Shown here piece after piece: positions 21,009 through 31,538 of a stretch of 55,923 nt of DNA. Origin of the DNA: Betaproteobacteria bacterium (GTDB lineage: Bacteria > Pseudomonadota > Gammaproteobacteria > Burkholderiales > Rhodocyclaceae); NCBI GenBank assembly GCA_016868295.1, contig VGHJ01000013.1, positions 1-55,923 of the forward strand. The letters run 5' to 3'. The notes below the pieces were generated by a model, which saw only the letters and a program-made list of their open reading frames with translations, searched no databases and was not told where the DNA came from. A program made the translations under genes and the position numbers. The first letter of the stretch is position 1. Every line of letters begins with the position of its first letter.

Positions 21009-23294
21009 TCAGAATGAGGTCCCCATCTGGAACTGGAAGCGCTCGATCTGGTCTCCCGACTGCTTGTTGAGCGGCTGGGCGACGCTGAACTTGAGCGGTC
21101 CGAAGGGCGAAGCCCAGGCAACCGACACCCCGATACTGTACCGCAAATCGGACAGACGCATCTTGGCCCCCGCGCCCCAGACATAGCCGGTGTCGAGGAA
21201 GCCTCCCGCGCGCAAGGTCTTGTCCATGCCGAAGCCCGGCACCGGCATGAGGAATTCCAGATTGCCGACCAGCCTGCGGTTGCCGCCGAGGGCATCTTTT
21301 TCGTGGGGCGCCACGTCGTGCGGCCCGAGGGAGCCAGTCTTGAAGCCGCGCACCGACCCGACGCCACCGGCATAGAAATTCCGGTAAAAGGGCAAGCCCT
21401 GACCGCTGTATCCATTGCCGTAACCGACTTCACCGTTGAGCATCAATGTGATGTCTTTCGTCATGGGCCAGAACACCTGATGCTGATAGTTGAGCTTGTA
21501 GAACTTCATGTCGGCGCCGGGCAAGCCGACCTCGCCGTAGGCGCGCTGCACGGTACCCTTGGTGGTGTAGATCAGGCTGTCGCGCTGATCGTTGGTCCAA
21601 TTCGTGTTGAGCAATAGCGTTGTGTTGTCGTTGCCGTAATCTCGGACGAAATGCTCGTACTTAAGCGGGCTGTTGGCATAGGTGGTGACATCGGTCTTGT
21701 CCCATGACAGGCCGACGCCGATGGCATTGTCTTCGGCGATGGGGAAGCCATAGCGCACGCCGAGCCCGTACGACGAGGTCTTGTAGTTGGCGACGCCCGT
21801 CGATTTCGCGTCGAGGTCGCGGCGATAGATGTCGAAGCCTCGGCTGACCCCGTCGATGGTGTGATAGGGATCGGTGAATGACAGCGAGTAGACCTTGTTC
21901 ACCTTGCCGGAATTGACGCGGACGGCGACATGCCGGCCGCTGCCGAAGACGTTGTTCTGCGACACCGAGCCGGACAGGACGACGCCTTCGGAACTGGAAA
22001 TGCCGGCGCCGAACATGATGTTGCCGGTGTTTTTTTCCTTCACGTTCAGATTGACGTCGACCTGGTCGGTCGTGCCGGGCACGGGCGGCGTTTCGATGTT
22101 CACTTCGTCGAAGTAGCCGAGCTTGTCCACGCGGCTGCGCGTCCTGTTGACCCTGTCGCCGTCGTACCAGGCCCCCTCCATCTGCCGCGCCTCGCGCCGG
22201 ATGACCTCGTCGCGCGTCTTCGTGTTTCCGGTGACGTTGATTCGGCGCACGTAGACGCGCCTGCCCGGATCGATGAAGATCGTGAAGGCGACCTCCTTCT
22301 TCTCCTTGTCTATCTCGGGCGCGGCGTTGACGTTGGCGAAGGCATAACCCTCGTTGCCGAGCTTGTCGGTGATCTGTTTTGTCGTATCGACCAACTTTTC
22401 GCGCGAAAAGACCTCGCCCGGCTTGATGGTGACGAGCTTGCGGATTTCGTCCTCGGGCAGCGTCAGGTCGCCGGTCAGCTTGACCGAGGAGACGGAGTAC
22501 CTGTCCCCCTCCTTGACATTGATCGTGATGTAGATGTCCCGCTTGTCGGGACTGATGGAAACCTGAGTGGACTCGACGTTGAACTCGAGGTAGCCACGGT
22601 TCTGGTAATAGGATTTCAGGCTTTCGAGGTCCGCGGAAAGTTTCTGCTTGGAATACTGGTCGTTCTTTGTGTACCAGCTGATCCAGTTCGGCGTGCGCAG
22701 CGCGAAGACGCCCAGCAGGTCCTTTTCCTTGAAGGCCTGCGCGCCCACGATGTTGATCTGGCGGATCTTGGCGACATTCCCCTCGTCCACCGCGAAATTG
22801 ATGCCGACGCGGTTGCGCTCGAGCGGGGTCACCGTCGTGGTGACCGTGACCGCGTACAGGCCGCGACCCAGGTACTGGCGCTTCAGTTCCTGCTCCGCGC
22901 GCTCGAGCAAGGACCGGTCGAATATGCGCGATTCCGCCAATCCGGTTTCCTTGAGGGCCTTCTTGATGGCCTCCTTGTCGAACTCCTTGATGCCGACGAA
23001 GTCGATCGAGGCGATGGCCGGGCGCTCTTCCAGCACGACCACGATGACCTGGTTCTCGACCTCGATGCGCACATCCTTGAAGAATCCGGTGGCGAACAGG
23101 GCCTTGATCGCCTCCGCGGCCTTCTCGTCGGTCATGGTGTCCCCCACCTTGACCGGCAGATAGCTGAATACCGTGCCGGCTTCGGTGCGCTGGATGCCCT
23201 CGACGCGGATATCCTTCACCACGAAAGGTTCGAAGGCGAAGGCCGAAGCCGAGAGCAGCGCCGCTAGCAGGCCGGGAAGTATCTTCTTGTTCAT
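21009..23294 (-). CDS. bamA: Outer membrane protein assembly factor BamA
   Basis: It has 761 residues from ATG 23292-23294 (MNKKILPGLLAALLSASAFA, signal peptide). Five POTRA domains (about 22-420) lead to a C-terminal 16-strand beta-barrel. The conserved VRGF motif of the inward loop is in GGVGSVRGFKTGSLGP, and the last residues QFQMGTSF end in Phe as expected for a barrel protein. BamA inserts beta-barrel proteins into the outer membrane. rseP lies 4 bp upstream. Confidence 0.97.
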   Translation of the reverse strand: MNKKILPGLLAALLSASAFAFEPFVVKDIRVEGIQRTEAGTVFSYLPVKVGDTMTDEKAAEAIKALFATGFFKDVRIEVENQVIVVVLEERPAIASIDFVGIKEFDKEAIKKALKETGLAESRIFDRSLLERAEQELKRQYLGRGLYAVTVTTTVTPLERNRVGINFAVDEGNVAKIRQINIVGAQAFKEKDLLGVFALRTPNWISWYTKNDQYSKQKLSADLESLKSYYQNRGYLEFNVESTQVSISPDKRDIYITINVKEGDRYSVSSVKLTGDLTLPEDEIRKLVTIKPGEVFSREKLVDTTKQITDKLGNEGYAFANVNAAPEIDKEKKEVAFTIFIDPGRRVYVRRINVTGNTKTRDEVIRREARQMEGAWYDGDRVNRTRSRVDKLGYFDEVNIETPPVPGTTDQVDVNLNVKEKNTGNIMFGAGISSSEGVVLSGSVSQNNVFGSGRHVAVRVNSGKVNKVYSLSFTDPYHTIDGVSRGFDIYRRDLDAKSTGVANYKTSSYGLGVRYGFPIAEDNAIGVGLSWDKTDVTTYANSPLKYEHFVRDYGNDNTTLLLNTNWTNDQRDSLIYTTKGTVQRAYGEVGLPGADMKFYKLNYQHQVFWPMTKDITLMLNGEVGYGNGYSGQGLPFYRNFYAGGVGSVRGFKTGSLGPHDVAPHEKDALGGNRRLVGNLEFLMPVPGFGMDKTLRAGGFLDTGYVWGAGAKMRLSDLRYSIGVSVAWASPFGPLKFSVAQPLNKQSGDQIERFQFQMGTSF

Positions 23295-23298
23295 GGGT

Positions 23299-24666
23299 TC
23301 AGCCGGAAACCAGGCGGTTGATGTCGTTGTAGAAGGCAAAAGCCATCAGCATTGCCAGCAGCGCCAAGCCGATCTGCTGGCCGATTTCCATCACGCGTTC
23401 TGAAACAGGACCGCCCTTGATTATCTCGACCATATAATACAACAAGTGTCCTCCATCTAATAAGGGGATCGGCAGGAGATTCAGCACGCCGAGGCTGATG
23501 CTGATCAACGCCAGGAACTTGATGTAGTACGCCAGCCCGAGCCGGGCCGATTGCCCCGCATAGTCGGCGATGGTCACCGGTCCGCTCAGGTTCTTCCAGG
23601 ACACCTCCCCCATGATCATGCGCCCCAGCATGGTGAGGCTGAATACGGACGTTTCCCAGGTCTGCTCGGCGGCTTTGCCGATGGCATCGACGGGCCCGTA
23701 ACGCACCGTCGTCATCAAGGCCGCGCGGTCGATCCCGTCTTCCCTGACGCCGATGCCTATGCGACCAACCCTCTTGCCGCGATCCTCGGCCTCCGACGGC
23801 GTCAGTACAACCTCCATGCGCGCCCCTTGGCGCTCCATGGCCATTCGAATCGGCTTGCCGGGCGATTCGCGGATCAGCGCCACCACCTGCGTCCAGGTCT
23901 CCGTCGTCAAGCCGTCGATCTCCGCTATGCGGTCTCCTGCGCGAAGCCCCGCCCTGTCGGCCGCGCTGCCGGGCTCGACCCGTCCGATGACCGGCGGCAG
24001 CGCCCGACGGTAAAAACGGAAGCCCAACTGGGTCAGAATGTCCCCCTCGAGGTCGGAGGTATCCACCGACGACAGATCCATTCTTCTGAAGGAGATTTCA
24101 TTGCGCGGATTGATGACCTCCAGGGTTACGCTGCCCTTGGCGAAGGCGCGCTGCAGCAATTCCCAGCGCAACTCCGACCAGGCCGCGATCGCCTGTCCGT
24201 CGATGCTGCGCACCAGTTCCCCCTCCTGAAAGCCGGCGCGCTCGGCAGCCGAATGTGAGGCCGGTTTGCCGAAAATGGGGCGGGGTTCGTCGACGCCGTG
24301 CGCAAACAGGGCCCAGTACATGACGACGGCCAGGGCGAAGTTCGCCACCGGCCCGGCCAGGACGATGGCGAATCGCTTCCATACCGACTGTCGATTGAAG
24401 GCGCGCGGCAGTTCCTGCGCCGGGACCTTCCCCTCCCGCTCGTCGAGCATCTTGACGTAGCCGCCGAGCGGGAAAGCCGCCAGAGCCAATTCGGTCTGAT
24501 CCCTGCCGAAACGGCGCGACAGCAGCGGCTTGCCAAAGCCGATCGAAAAGCGCAGCACCTTGACGCCGCACCAGCGGGCCACCAGGAAGTGCCCCGCCTC
24601 ATGCACCACGATCAGCAGGCCAAGCGCCACGATGAACGCGCCCAGATAAAAGAGGAAGTTGCTCAT
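23299..24666 (-). CDS. rseP: Site-2 zinc protease RseP
   Basis: It has 455 residues from ATG 24664-24666 ([27 protein letters not shown]). The HExxH zinc motif lies in the first membrane segment and [13 protein letters not shown] near residue 400 supplies the third ligand. Two PDZ domains sit between (about 110-290). RseP cuts the anti-sigma factor RseA and leftover signal peptides in the membrane, so its neighbours (bamA, skp, lpx) fit the envelope-stress theme. The start overlaps the dxr stop by 4 bp. The open frame upstream lies in dxr and is not used. Confidence 0.96.
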   Translation of the reverse strand: MSNFLFYLGAFIVALGLLIVVHEAGHFLVARWCGVKVLRFSIGFGKPLLSRRFGRDQTELALAAFPLGGYVKMLDEREGKVPAQELPRAFNRQSVWKRFAIVLAGPVANFALAVVMYWALFAHGVDEPRPIFGKPASHSAAERAGFQEGELVRSIDGQAIAAWSELRWELLQRAFAKGSVTLEVINPRNEISFRRMDLSSVDTSDLEGDILTQLGFRFYRRALPPVIGRVEPGSAADRAGLRAGDRIAEIDGLTTETWTQVVALIRESPGKPIRMAMERQGARMEVVLTPSEAEDRGKRVGRIGIGVREDGIDRAALMTTVRYGPVDAIGKAAEQTWETSVFSLTMLGRMIMGEVSWKNLSGPVTIADYAGQSARLGLAYYIKFLALISISLGVLNLLPIPLLDGGHLLYYMVEIIKGGPVSERVMEIGQQIGLALLAMLMAFAFYNDINRLVSG

Positions 24667-25859
24667 GCCTGCTGCAGGCAGCGCTTTCTGACCAGGCGGC
24701 GGGCCGTTTCTCTGGCGGTCGCATCCGCCGCCATGACCGCCGGCAGGTCCTCCACGTCCGCCTGCGGCACGGCCGCGAGGGTTTCCTCTATGATCATCGG
24801 AATGCACATGAACGGCATGCCGGCACCAAGAAACGCCTCCACCGCCACCTCGTTGGCGGCATTCAACACTGTCGGCGCATTGCCGCCCCGCTCCAGCGCT
24901 TCGAAGGCCAGCCTGAGGCAGGGAAAACGGCTGAAGTCGGGGGGCTCGAAATCGAGCCGGCCGATGCGGTGCAGATCCAGAGGCTCGACCCCTGCCTCGA
25001 TCCGCTCCGGGTAAGCCAGGGCATGCGCGATCGGGGTGCGCATGTCGGGATTGCCCAACTGGGCAATCACCGAGCCGTCGGCGTACTCGACCATGGAATG
25101 GATAACGCTTTGCGGATGGACCACGACCTCGATGCATTCCCGTGCCGCACCGAACAGCCAGTGGGCCTCGATGACCTCCAGACCCTTGTTCATCATGGTT
25201 GCCGAATCGACGGATATCTTGCGGCCCATCACCCAGTTGGGATGCGCGCAGGCCTGTTCGGGCGTGACGTCCGCCAGGGTTTCGAGGGACGCATTCCGGA
25301 ACGGCCCACCGGATGCCGTGAGGAGTATCCTGCGCACCCCTTTTTTCTCTAAACTACTTGAAATATCATTCTGAAGTGATTGAAATATAGCATTATGTTC
25401 GCTATCTATCGGTAGCAGAAGTGCCCCGCTTCGTGCCACCTCGGACATGAACACGGGGCCCGCCATGACCAAGGCTTCCTTGTTGGCGAGCAGTACCTTC
25501 TTGCCCGCCCGAACGGCCGCAAGGGTGGGCCGCAAGCCGGCGGCACCGACGATGGCGGCCATGACCGCATCCGCGTCGGGCAGGCAGGCCACTTGTTCCA
25601 GGGCATCGATTCCAACCAGCACCGAGGTGCCGCAGCCGGCTTGGCGCAACCTTGACTCTAGCTGGGCTGCGACGTCTGCTGCCGGGACCACGGCATAGCG
25701 CGGCCTGAAGCGGCAGCATTGCTCGAAAAGCCGATCCGTCTGGCTATGTGCCGTCAGCGCCAGGATCTCGAACCGGTCGGGATGGCGGCCCGCCACATCC
25801 AGCGTATTGACTCCGATGGAACCGGTCGCCCCGAGGATCACCAGCTTCTGGCGCTTCAT
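24663..25859 (-). CDS. dxr: 1-Deoxy-D-xylulose 5-phosphate reductoisomerase
   Basis: It has 398 residues. It makes MEP from DXP with NADPH, step 2 of the non-mevalonate isoprenoid route. The Rossmann motif [14 protein letters not shown] (about 9-22), [22 protein letters not shown] and SGGPFRN are all present, with the metal-binding [14 protein letters not shown] (about 225). A markedly AT-rich patch lies inside it (25340-25400). It overlaps cdsA and rseP by 4 bp each, and feeds precursors to UppS in the same run. Confidence 0.97.
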   Translation of the reverse strand: MKRQKLVILGATGSIGVNTLDVAGRHPDRFEILALTAHSQTDRLFEQCCRFRPRYAVVPAADVAAQLESRLRQAGCGTSVLVGIDALEQVACLPDADAVMAAIVGAAGLRPTLAAVRAGKKVLLANKEALVMAGPVFMSEVARSGALLLPIDSEHNAIFQSLQNDISSSLEKKGVRRILLTASGGPFRNASLETLADVTPEQACAHPNWVMGRKISVDSATMMNKGLEVIEAHWLFGAARECIEVVVHPQSVIHSMVEYADGSVIAQLGNPDMRTPIAHALAYPERIEAGVEPLDLHRIGRLDFEPPDFSRFPCLRLAFEALERGGNAPTVLNAANEVAVEAFLGAGMPFMCIPMIIEETLAAVPQADVEDLPAVMAADATARETARRLVRKRCLQQA

Positions 25860-26692
25860 CCCAGACTGGCCTCCCTCAGCAACAGGGTCAGCCCGATCAG
25901 CGGCAGCGTGGACGTCAGGCTGTCGATGCGATCCAGCACCCCTCCGTGCCCCGGAAGCAGGGTTCCGCTGTCCTTGATATTCGCCTGGCGCTTGGCCAGG
26001 GATTCGAACAAATCGCCCAGAATGCTGACGGCCAGGAGGGCTTCAAGGGCAAACAGCAGGGTGAGCAGGGCCGCAGCCGAGCCCGGCAGGGCACCCGCGG
26101 CCCATCCCACGAGCAGGCCGTATGGCACGACGAGGATGGCCGCGCCAGCCACGCCCTCCCAGGACTTCCCCGGACTGATGGAAGGCGCCAGCTTGTGACG
26201 TCCGTAGGCCCTGCCGCTGAAATAGGCGGCAATGTCGGCCAGCCAGACAAACGCCATCGCCGCCAGTAGTAACAGCGGACTGACCGTCCTGAGCTGCATC
26301 AGGGCAAGGCAGGCCGGCAGCACGACGATCAGGCCGACCAGCGCGCCAGGCCCCTTGCCTATCGACCACCTGGCGCGCAGCCAAAACGGCACGATCATCA
26401 GCCAGAAGATGCCCGCAAGCGCGAAGAGCGTCATCAGGATGCCGGGCTGCCGCATCTGGCCGGAGGCCGCGTCGAAAGCGAGCCAGCCCAGGAATGCGCA
26501 GAGCGCGAACCCCATTGCCGCGTACGCCCGACGCAGGGCGCCCGACAGCCTGAGCAGGCCCGCCCATTCCCATGCGCCCAGGCCGGCCACCAGGCTGGCA
26601 AAGAGCAACCATCCCGCAAACGGCAGCAGGAACAGCACCGCCAGGAATCCGCCCAGCAGCAGCAAAGCGGTGACGACCCGCGTCTTAAGCAT
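25856..26692 (-). CDS. cdsA: Phosphatidate cytidylyltransferase
   Basis: It has 278 residues from ATG 26690-26692 ([15 protein letters not shown]). About seven to eight membrane helices are visible. The CDP-alcohol signature is split as [12 protein letters not shown] and the late [20 protein letters not shown] (about 240). It makes CDP-diacylglycerol from phosphatidate and CTP for all phospholipids. Its start overlaps the uppS stop by 8 bp. Confidence 0.96.
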   Translation of the reverse strand: MLKTRVVTALLLLGGFLAVLFLLPFAGWLLFASLVAGLGAWEWAGLLRLSGALRRAYAAMGFALCAFLGWLAFDAASGQMRQPGILMTLFALAGIFWLMIVPFWLRARWSIGKGPGALVGLIVVLPACLALMQLRTVSPLLLLAAMAFVWLADIAAYFSGRAYGRHKLAPSISPGKSWEGVAGAAILVVPYGLLVGWAAGALPGSAAALLTLLFALEALLAVSILGDLFESLAKRQANIKDSGTLLPGHGGVLDRIDSLTSTLPLIGLTLLLREASLG

Positions 26693-27494
26693 TCTCTCGC
26701 GTGGCGACGGGTGGGATGGCGTCTTCCGGCAGCGCAAGCGCAGACCGGGCCTGTAGCTGCTCGGAAGTGCGGCCGAAGCGCCGCTCGCGCCGGCGATAGG
26801 ACTCGATCGCCAGGTCGAGCGACGCGGCATCGAATTCCGGCCAGAGAGTGTCGGTGAAGTAGAACTCGCTGTAGGCCAGTTGCCAGAGCAGGAAATTGCT
26901 GATGCGCTGCTCTCCGCCGGTGCGGATGAAGAGATCCGGCTCCGGACCATAATCGAGCGCAAGGTGGGTGGCGAGGTCCTGCTCGGTGAAGCCGGCACGC
27001 TTGTCCGGCCGGACGGCCAGCATTTTCTCGATGGCCTGGAGAATGTCCCAGCGGCCGCCGTAGTTGGCGGCGATGGTCAGCGTCAGCCTCGCGTTGGCCG
27101 CGGTCAAGGCCTCGCCGCGCTGGATCAGGCTCACGATCTGGGGGTCGAATCGCGACAGATCGCCGATGATGCGGAAACGGATGCCGTTTTCGTGGAGCTT
27201 GGCGACCTCCTCCTCCAGCGCGCGCAGGAAGAGCTGCATGAGGAAATTGACTTCTTCCTTGGGCCGGCGCCAGTTCTCCGAACTGAACGCGAACAGGGTC
27301 AGATAGGCGACGCCGCGCTCGACGCAGGCGCCGATGATTTCGCGCACCGTCTCGACGCCGCGCCTGTGGCCTGCGACGCGGGGCATGAAACGCTTCTTGG
27401 CCCAGCGGCCGTTGCCATCCATGATGATGGCGATGTGGCGCGGCACCCCGCCGACCGGCGGGATGTCCTGGGTGGAACTCGGGAAGAGGGTCAC
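26685..27494 (-). CDS. uppS: Undecaprenyl diphosphate synthase
   Basis: It has 269 residues, slightly longer than usual because of a Ser/Thr/Pro N-terminal tail ([20 protein letters not shown]). The family signatures [15 protein letters not shown] (catalytic Asp) and [20 protein letters not shown] with [14 protein letters not shown] are clear. It makes the C55 carrier lipid for peptidoglycan and O-antigen. It lies 34 bp after frr. Confidence 0.96.
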   Translation of the reverse strand: MTLFPSSTQDIPPVGGVPRHIAIIMDGNGRWAKKRFMPRVAGHRRGVETVREIIGACVERGVAYLTLFAFSSENWRRPKEEVNFLMQLFLRALEEEVAKLHENGIRFRIIGDLSRFDPQIVSLIQRGEALTAANARLTLTIAANYGGRWDILQAIEKMLAVRPDKRAGFTEQDLATHLALDYGPEPDLFIRTGGEQRISNFLLWQLAYSEFYFTDTLWPEFDAASLDLAIESYRRRERRFGRTSEQLQARSALALPEDAIPPVATRENA

Positions 27495-27528
27495 GGCCGC
27501 TGCTCCTGGCGCCGCGCGAGGGCCGTCC

Positions 27529-28086
27529 TCAGACGGCCATCAGGTCGCTTTCCTTCTGGGCCAGCGCCTTGTCGATCTCGGCGATGTGGCGGTCGGTCAG
27601 CTTCTGCACGTCCTCCTGCGCGCGCCGCTCGTCGTCCTCGGAGATGGTTTTCGCCTTCATCGCCTCCTTGAGGGCGTGATTGGCGTCGCGGCGCAGGTTG
27701 CGCACGGCGACGCGGGCATTCTCGGCCTCGTGGCGCACCACCTTGATCAGGTCCTTGCGCCGCTCCTCGGTCAGCGCCGGCATGGGCACGCGCACCATGT
27801 CGCCGACCGTGGACGGGTTGAGCCCGAGGTCGGAGTCGCGGATGGCCTTCTCGATGACCGCCGCCATCTTCTTTTCCCACGGCGCCACGCCGATGGTGCG
27901 GGCGTCGATCAGATTGACGTTGGCAACCTGGTTGAGCGGCACCATCGAACCGTAATAGTCCACCTGGACGTGGTCGAGGATGCCGGCGTGGGCGCGGCCG
28001 GTGCGCACCTTGCCGAGGTCGTTCTTCAGCGCCTCGAGGGACTTCTGCATCTTCTGTTCAGTGGATTTCTTGAGCTCGGGAATCAT
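27529..28086 (-). CDS. frr: Ribosome recycling factor
   Basis: It has 185 residues, the exact family length. [33 protein letters not shown] and [26 protein letters not shown] are typical. It splits post-termination ribosomes with EF-G. Shine-Dalgarno AGGAGCG precedes the ATG. It lies 11 bp after pyrH. Confidence 0.97.
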   Translation of the reverse strand: MIPELKKSTEQKMQKSLEALKNDLGKVRTGRAHAGILDHVQVDYYGSMVPLNQVANVNLIDARTIGVAPWEKKMAAVIEKAIRDSDLGLNPSTVGDMVRVPMPALTEERRKDLIKVVRHEAENARVAVRNLRRDANHALKEAMKAKTISEDDERRAQEDVQKLTDRHIAEIDKALAQKESDLMAV

Positions 28087-28097
28087 CTACATCGCTC

Positions 28098-28814
28098 CTA
28101 ACAATGCACCATGGTTCCTTCATCTTCCCCCAGCACGACCCGTTTGAGCGCGCCGGCCTTGAAGATGCTGAAGACGTTGATGGGCAGCCTCTGGTCGCGG
28201 CACAGGGCCAGCGCCGTGGCATCCATCACCTGGAGATTCCTGCCGATCGCCTCGTCGAAGCTGACGCGATGGTAGCGCGTGGCGGACGGATCCTTCTTCG
28301 GGTCTGCGGTATAGACGCCGTCCACCTTGGTCGCCTTGAGCACGATCTCGGCGCCGATCTCCGAGCCGCGCAGGGCGGCGGCGGTGTCGGTGGTGAAGAA
28401 GGGGTTGCCGGTGCCGGCGGCGAAGACCACGATCTTGCCTTCTTCAAGGTAGCGGATCGCCTTGCCGCGGATGTAGGGTTCGACCACCTGCTCGATGTTG
28501 AGCGCCGACTGCACGCGGCCATTCAAGCCGGCCTGGCGCATGGCGTCGGCCAGCGCCATGGCGTTCATCACCGTGGCCAGCATGCCCATGTAGTCGGCCG
28601 TGGCACGATCCATGCCGCCGGCGGCTCCGGCCAGGCCACGGAAGATGTTTCCGCCGCCGATGACCACGCCGATCTCGACCCCCAGGTCGGCCACCGACTT
28701 GATCTCGGCGACGATGCCCGCCAGCGTTTCCCGGTTGATGCCGTAGGCGTCGTTGCCCATGAGGGCCTCGCCCGACAGCTTGAGCAGGATGCGCTTGTAG
28801 GCGGGTGTGCCCAT
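28098..28814 (-). CDS. pyrH: Uridylate kinase
   Basis: It has 238 residues. It phosphorylates UMP, as a GTP-activated hexamer of the amino-acid-kinase fold. [13 protein letters not shown] (about 8-20), [28 protein letters not shown]-like [15 protein letters not shown], and [11 protein letters not shown] are present. It lies 4 bp after tsf in the rpsB-tsf-pyrH-frr order usual in proteobacteria. Confidence 0.97.
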   Translation of the reverse strand: MGTPAYKRILLKLSGEALMGNDAYGINRETLAGIVAEIKSVADLGVEIGVVIGGGNIFRGLAGAAGGMDRATADYMGMLATVMNAMALADAMRQAGLNGRVQSALNIEQVVEPYIRGKAIRYLEEGKIVVFAAGTGNPFFTTDTAAALRGSEIGAEIVLKATKVDGVYTADPKKDPSATRYHRVSFDEAIGRNLQVMDATALALCRDQRLPINVFSIFKAGALKRVVLGEDEGTMVHC

Positions 28815-28818
28815 CAGC

Positions 28819-29715
28819 TTAGCGAGCGGCGGCCGCGGCGGCCTGGGCCGCCACTTCTGCAGCGAAGTCGTTGGAACGCTTTTCCAGGCCCTCGCCCACC
28901 ACGTAGAGCTGGAAGCCTGTGACGGCGGCGCCCTTCGCCTTGAGCAACTGCTCGATGGTCTGCTTGCCGTCCTCGGCCTTGACGAAGACCTGGCCGAGCA
29001 GCGTGACTTCCTTGAGGTACTTCTGCACCGTGCCCTCGGCGATCTTCTCCAGCATGGCCTCCGGCTTGCCTGCCTCGCGCGCCTTCTCGACGGCGATGCG
29101 GCGCTCGGTGTCGAGCAGGTCGGCCGGCACGCCGGAAGCGTCGAGCGCCTTCGGCTTGGAGGCGGCGATGTGCATGGCGACGTCCTTGGCCAGGATATCG
29201 TCGCCGCCCACCATGTCCACCAGCACGCCGATCTTGGCGCCGCCGTGGATGTAGCTCACCAGCTTGCCCTTCGCCTCGAAGCGGGCGAAGCGGCGGATCG
29301 ACATGTTCTCGCCGATCTTGCCCACCAGCGCCGTGCGCGTGGCTTCCACCGTGGCCCCGTTCAAAGTCAGTCCCGACAGAGCGGCGGCGTCGGCCGGGTT
29401 CTGCTTCGCCACCAGCTCCGCCAGGGCCCTGGTGAATGCCTGGAAGTCGTCGTTCTTGGCGACGAAGTCGGTTTCGCAGTTGACCTCGATGATCGCGCCC
29501 AGCTTCGTGTCCGGGGCGATGAAGACGCCGACCACGCCCTCGGCCGCCACGCGCGAAGCGGCCTTGCTCGCCTTGTTGCCCAGCTTGACGCGCAGGATCT
29601 CCTCGGCCTTGGCCATGTCGCCGCCGGCTTCCGAGAGAGCCTTCTTGCATTCCATCATCGGCGCGTCGGTCTTCTCGCGCAGCTCTTTAACCATCGAAGC
29701 GGTGATTTCCGCCAT
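28819..29715 (-). CDS. tsf: Elongation factor Ts
   Basis: It has 298 residues from ATG 29713-29715 ([27 protein letters not shown]). The EF-Tu-contacting TDFVAKND motif is present as [16 protein letters not shown] (about 78-93). It exchanges GDP for GTP on EF-Tu. The C-terminus is Ala-rich. The gap to rpsB is 76 bp. Confidence 0.97.
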   Translation of the reverse strand: MAEITASMVKELREKTDAPMMECKKALSEAGGDMAKAEEILRVKLGNKASKAASRVAAEGVVGVFIAPDTKLGAIIEVNCETDFVAKNDDFQAFTRALAELVAKQNPADAAALSGLTLNGATVEATRTALVGKIGENMSIRRFARFEAKGKLVSYIHGGAKIGVLVDMVGGDDILAKDVAMHIAASKPKALDASGVPADLLDTERRIAVEKAREAGKPEAMLEKIAEGTVQKYLKEVTLLGQVFVKAEDGKQTIEQLLKAKGAAVTGFQLYVVGEGLEKRSNDFAAEVAAQAAAAAAR

Positions 29716-29791
29716 GCTTGCTCCTGAATTCATGCTGTTGATGCACAGCGGGGCGGCCAGGCCGCCCCGCGGGGTTCTGTCCTGCCGTGGA

Positions 29792-30547
<756 letters not shown>

Positions 30548-30629
30548 CAGGTTCTCCGATAAGGGTTGGCCTCCGCCCGGCCGTGCTGCGATGTTGCAAG
30601 GCACCCTTTCGGCGCCGGGCGTGCGAATT

Positions 30630-30651
30630 TTGCCTGTCCGAAGACGGGCAA
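30630..30651 (-). promoter_or_regulatory. Hairpin in the rpsB 5' leader
   Basis: On the minus strand TTGCCCGTC, a TTCG loop and GACAGGCAA form a stem of 8 pairs with one mismatch, starting a few bases after the expected transcription start. UUCG loops are very stable. S2 is known to repress its own operon in E. coli through the leader, so this may be part of such a target; that role is inferred. Confidence 0.5.
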
Positions 30652-30658
30652 GACGTGC

Positions 30659-30688
30659 ATTATAGCGGTTTCTTCCCTGTTTTTTCAA
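30659..30688 (-). promoter_or_regulatory. Sigma-70 promoter of the rpsB-rnhB run
   Basis: On the minus strand TTGAAA (30688-30683) and a perfect TATAAT (30664-30659) are 18 bp apart. Transcription would start near 30652, about 105 bases before rpsB. Confidence 0.75.
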
Positions 30689-30733
30689 GCATAATTCTGT
30701 TTTGAAGGGCCCATGTACCGTACCCCCGAAGAG

Positions 30734-31537
30734 ATGAGCATCGTCATCAAGACCCCCGAAGAAATAGAAAAAATGCGGGTCGCCGGCCGCCTGGCCTCGG
30801 AAGTCCTCGATTACATCGAACCCCACGTCAGGCCGGGCGTCAGCACGGCCGAACTCGACCGCCTGTGCCACAACTACATGGTCAATGTGCAGGGCTGCAT
30901 ACCGGCACCGCTGAACTATGCCCCGCCCGGCTACCGGCCTTACCCGAAATCGATCTGCGCCTCGGTCAACCGCCAGGTCTGCCACGGCGTGCCCGGCGAC
31001 AAGGCACTGAAGAAGGGGGACATCGTCAACCTCGACATCACGGTCATCAAGGACGGCTGGCACGGCGACACCAGCCGCATGTTCATCGTCGGCGGCGAGG
31101 GTTCCATCCAGGCGCGCCGCCTGTGCGCGGTGACCTACGAATGCCTCTGGATCGGCATCGCCCAGGCGCGGCCGGGCGCGCATCTCGGCGACATCGGCCA
31201 CGCCATCCAGCGCCATGCCGAATCGAATGGCTTCTCCGTGGTGCGCGAATTCTGCGGCCATGGCATCGGCAGCAAGTTCCACGAGGAGCCGCAGGTGCTG
31301 CATTACGGCCGCCCCGGCACCGGCCCGGAACTGCGTCCCGGCATGATCTTCACCATCGAGCCGATGATCAACGCCGGCAAGGCCGCCATCTCCGAACTGC
31401 CCGACGGCTGGACCATCGTCACCAAGGACCGCAGCCTGTCCGCCCAGTGGGAGCACACCGTGCTGGTCGGTGAAACCGGCCCGGAGGTGCTGACGCTCTC
31501 GGCCGGCGCGCCCGCGAAGCCGAAGCTGCAGGGCTGA
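30734..31537 (+). CDS. map: Methionine aminopeptidase, type I
   Basis: It has 267 residues from ATG 30734 ([21 protein letters not shown]); an in-frame ATG 7 codons earlier is possible. It removes the initiator Met. Metal ligands are in [22 protein letters not shown] (two Asp), [19 protein letters not shown] (His), FTIEPMI (Glu) and WEHTVLV (Glu). It lies opposite rpsB, the usual arrangement, and glnD follows after 1 bp. Confidence 0.97.
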   Translation: MSIVIKTPEEIEKMRVAGRLASEVLDYIEPHVRPGVSTAELDRLCHNYMVNVQGCIPAPLNYAPPGYRPYPKSICASVNRQVCHGVPGDKALKKGDIVNLDITVIKDGWHGDTSRMFIVGGEGSIQARRLCAVTYECLWIGIAQARPGAHLGDIGHAIQRHAESNGFSVVREFCGHGIGSKFHEEPQVLHYGRPGTGPELRPGMIFTIEPMINAGKAAISELPDGWTIVTKDRSLSAQWEHTVLVGETGPEVLTLSAGAPAKPKLQG

Positions 31538-31538
31538 C

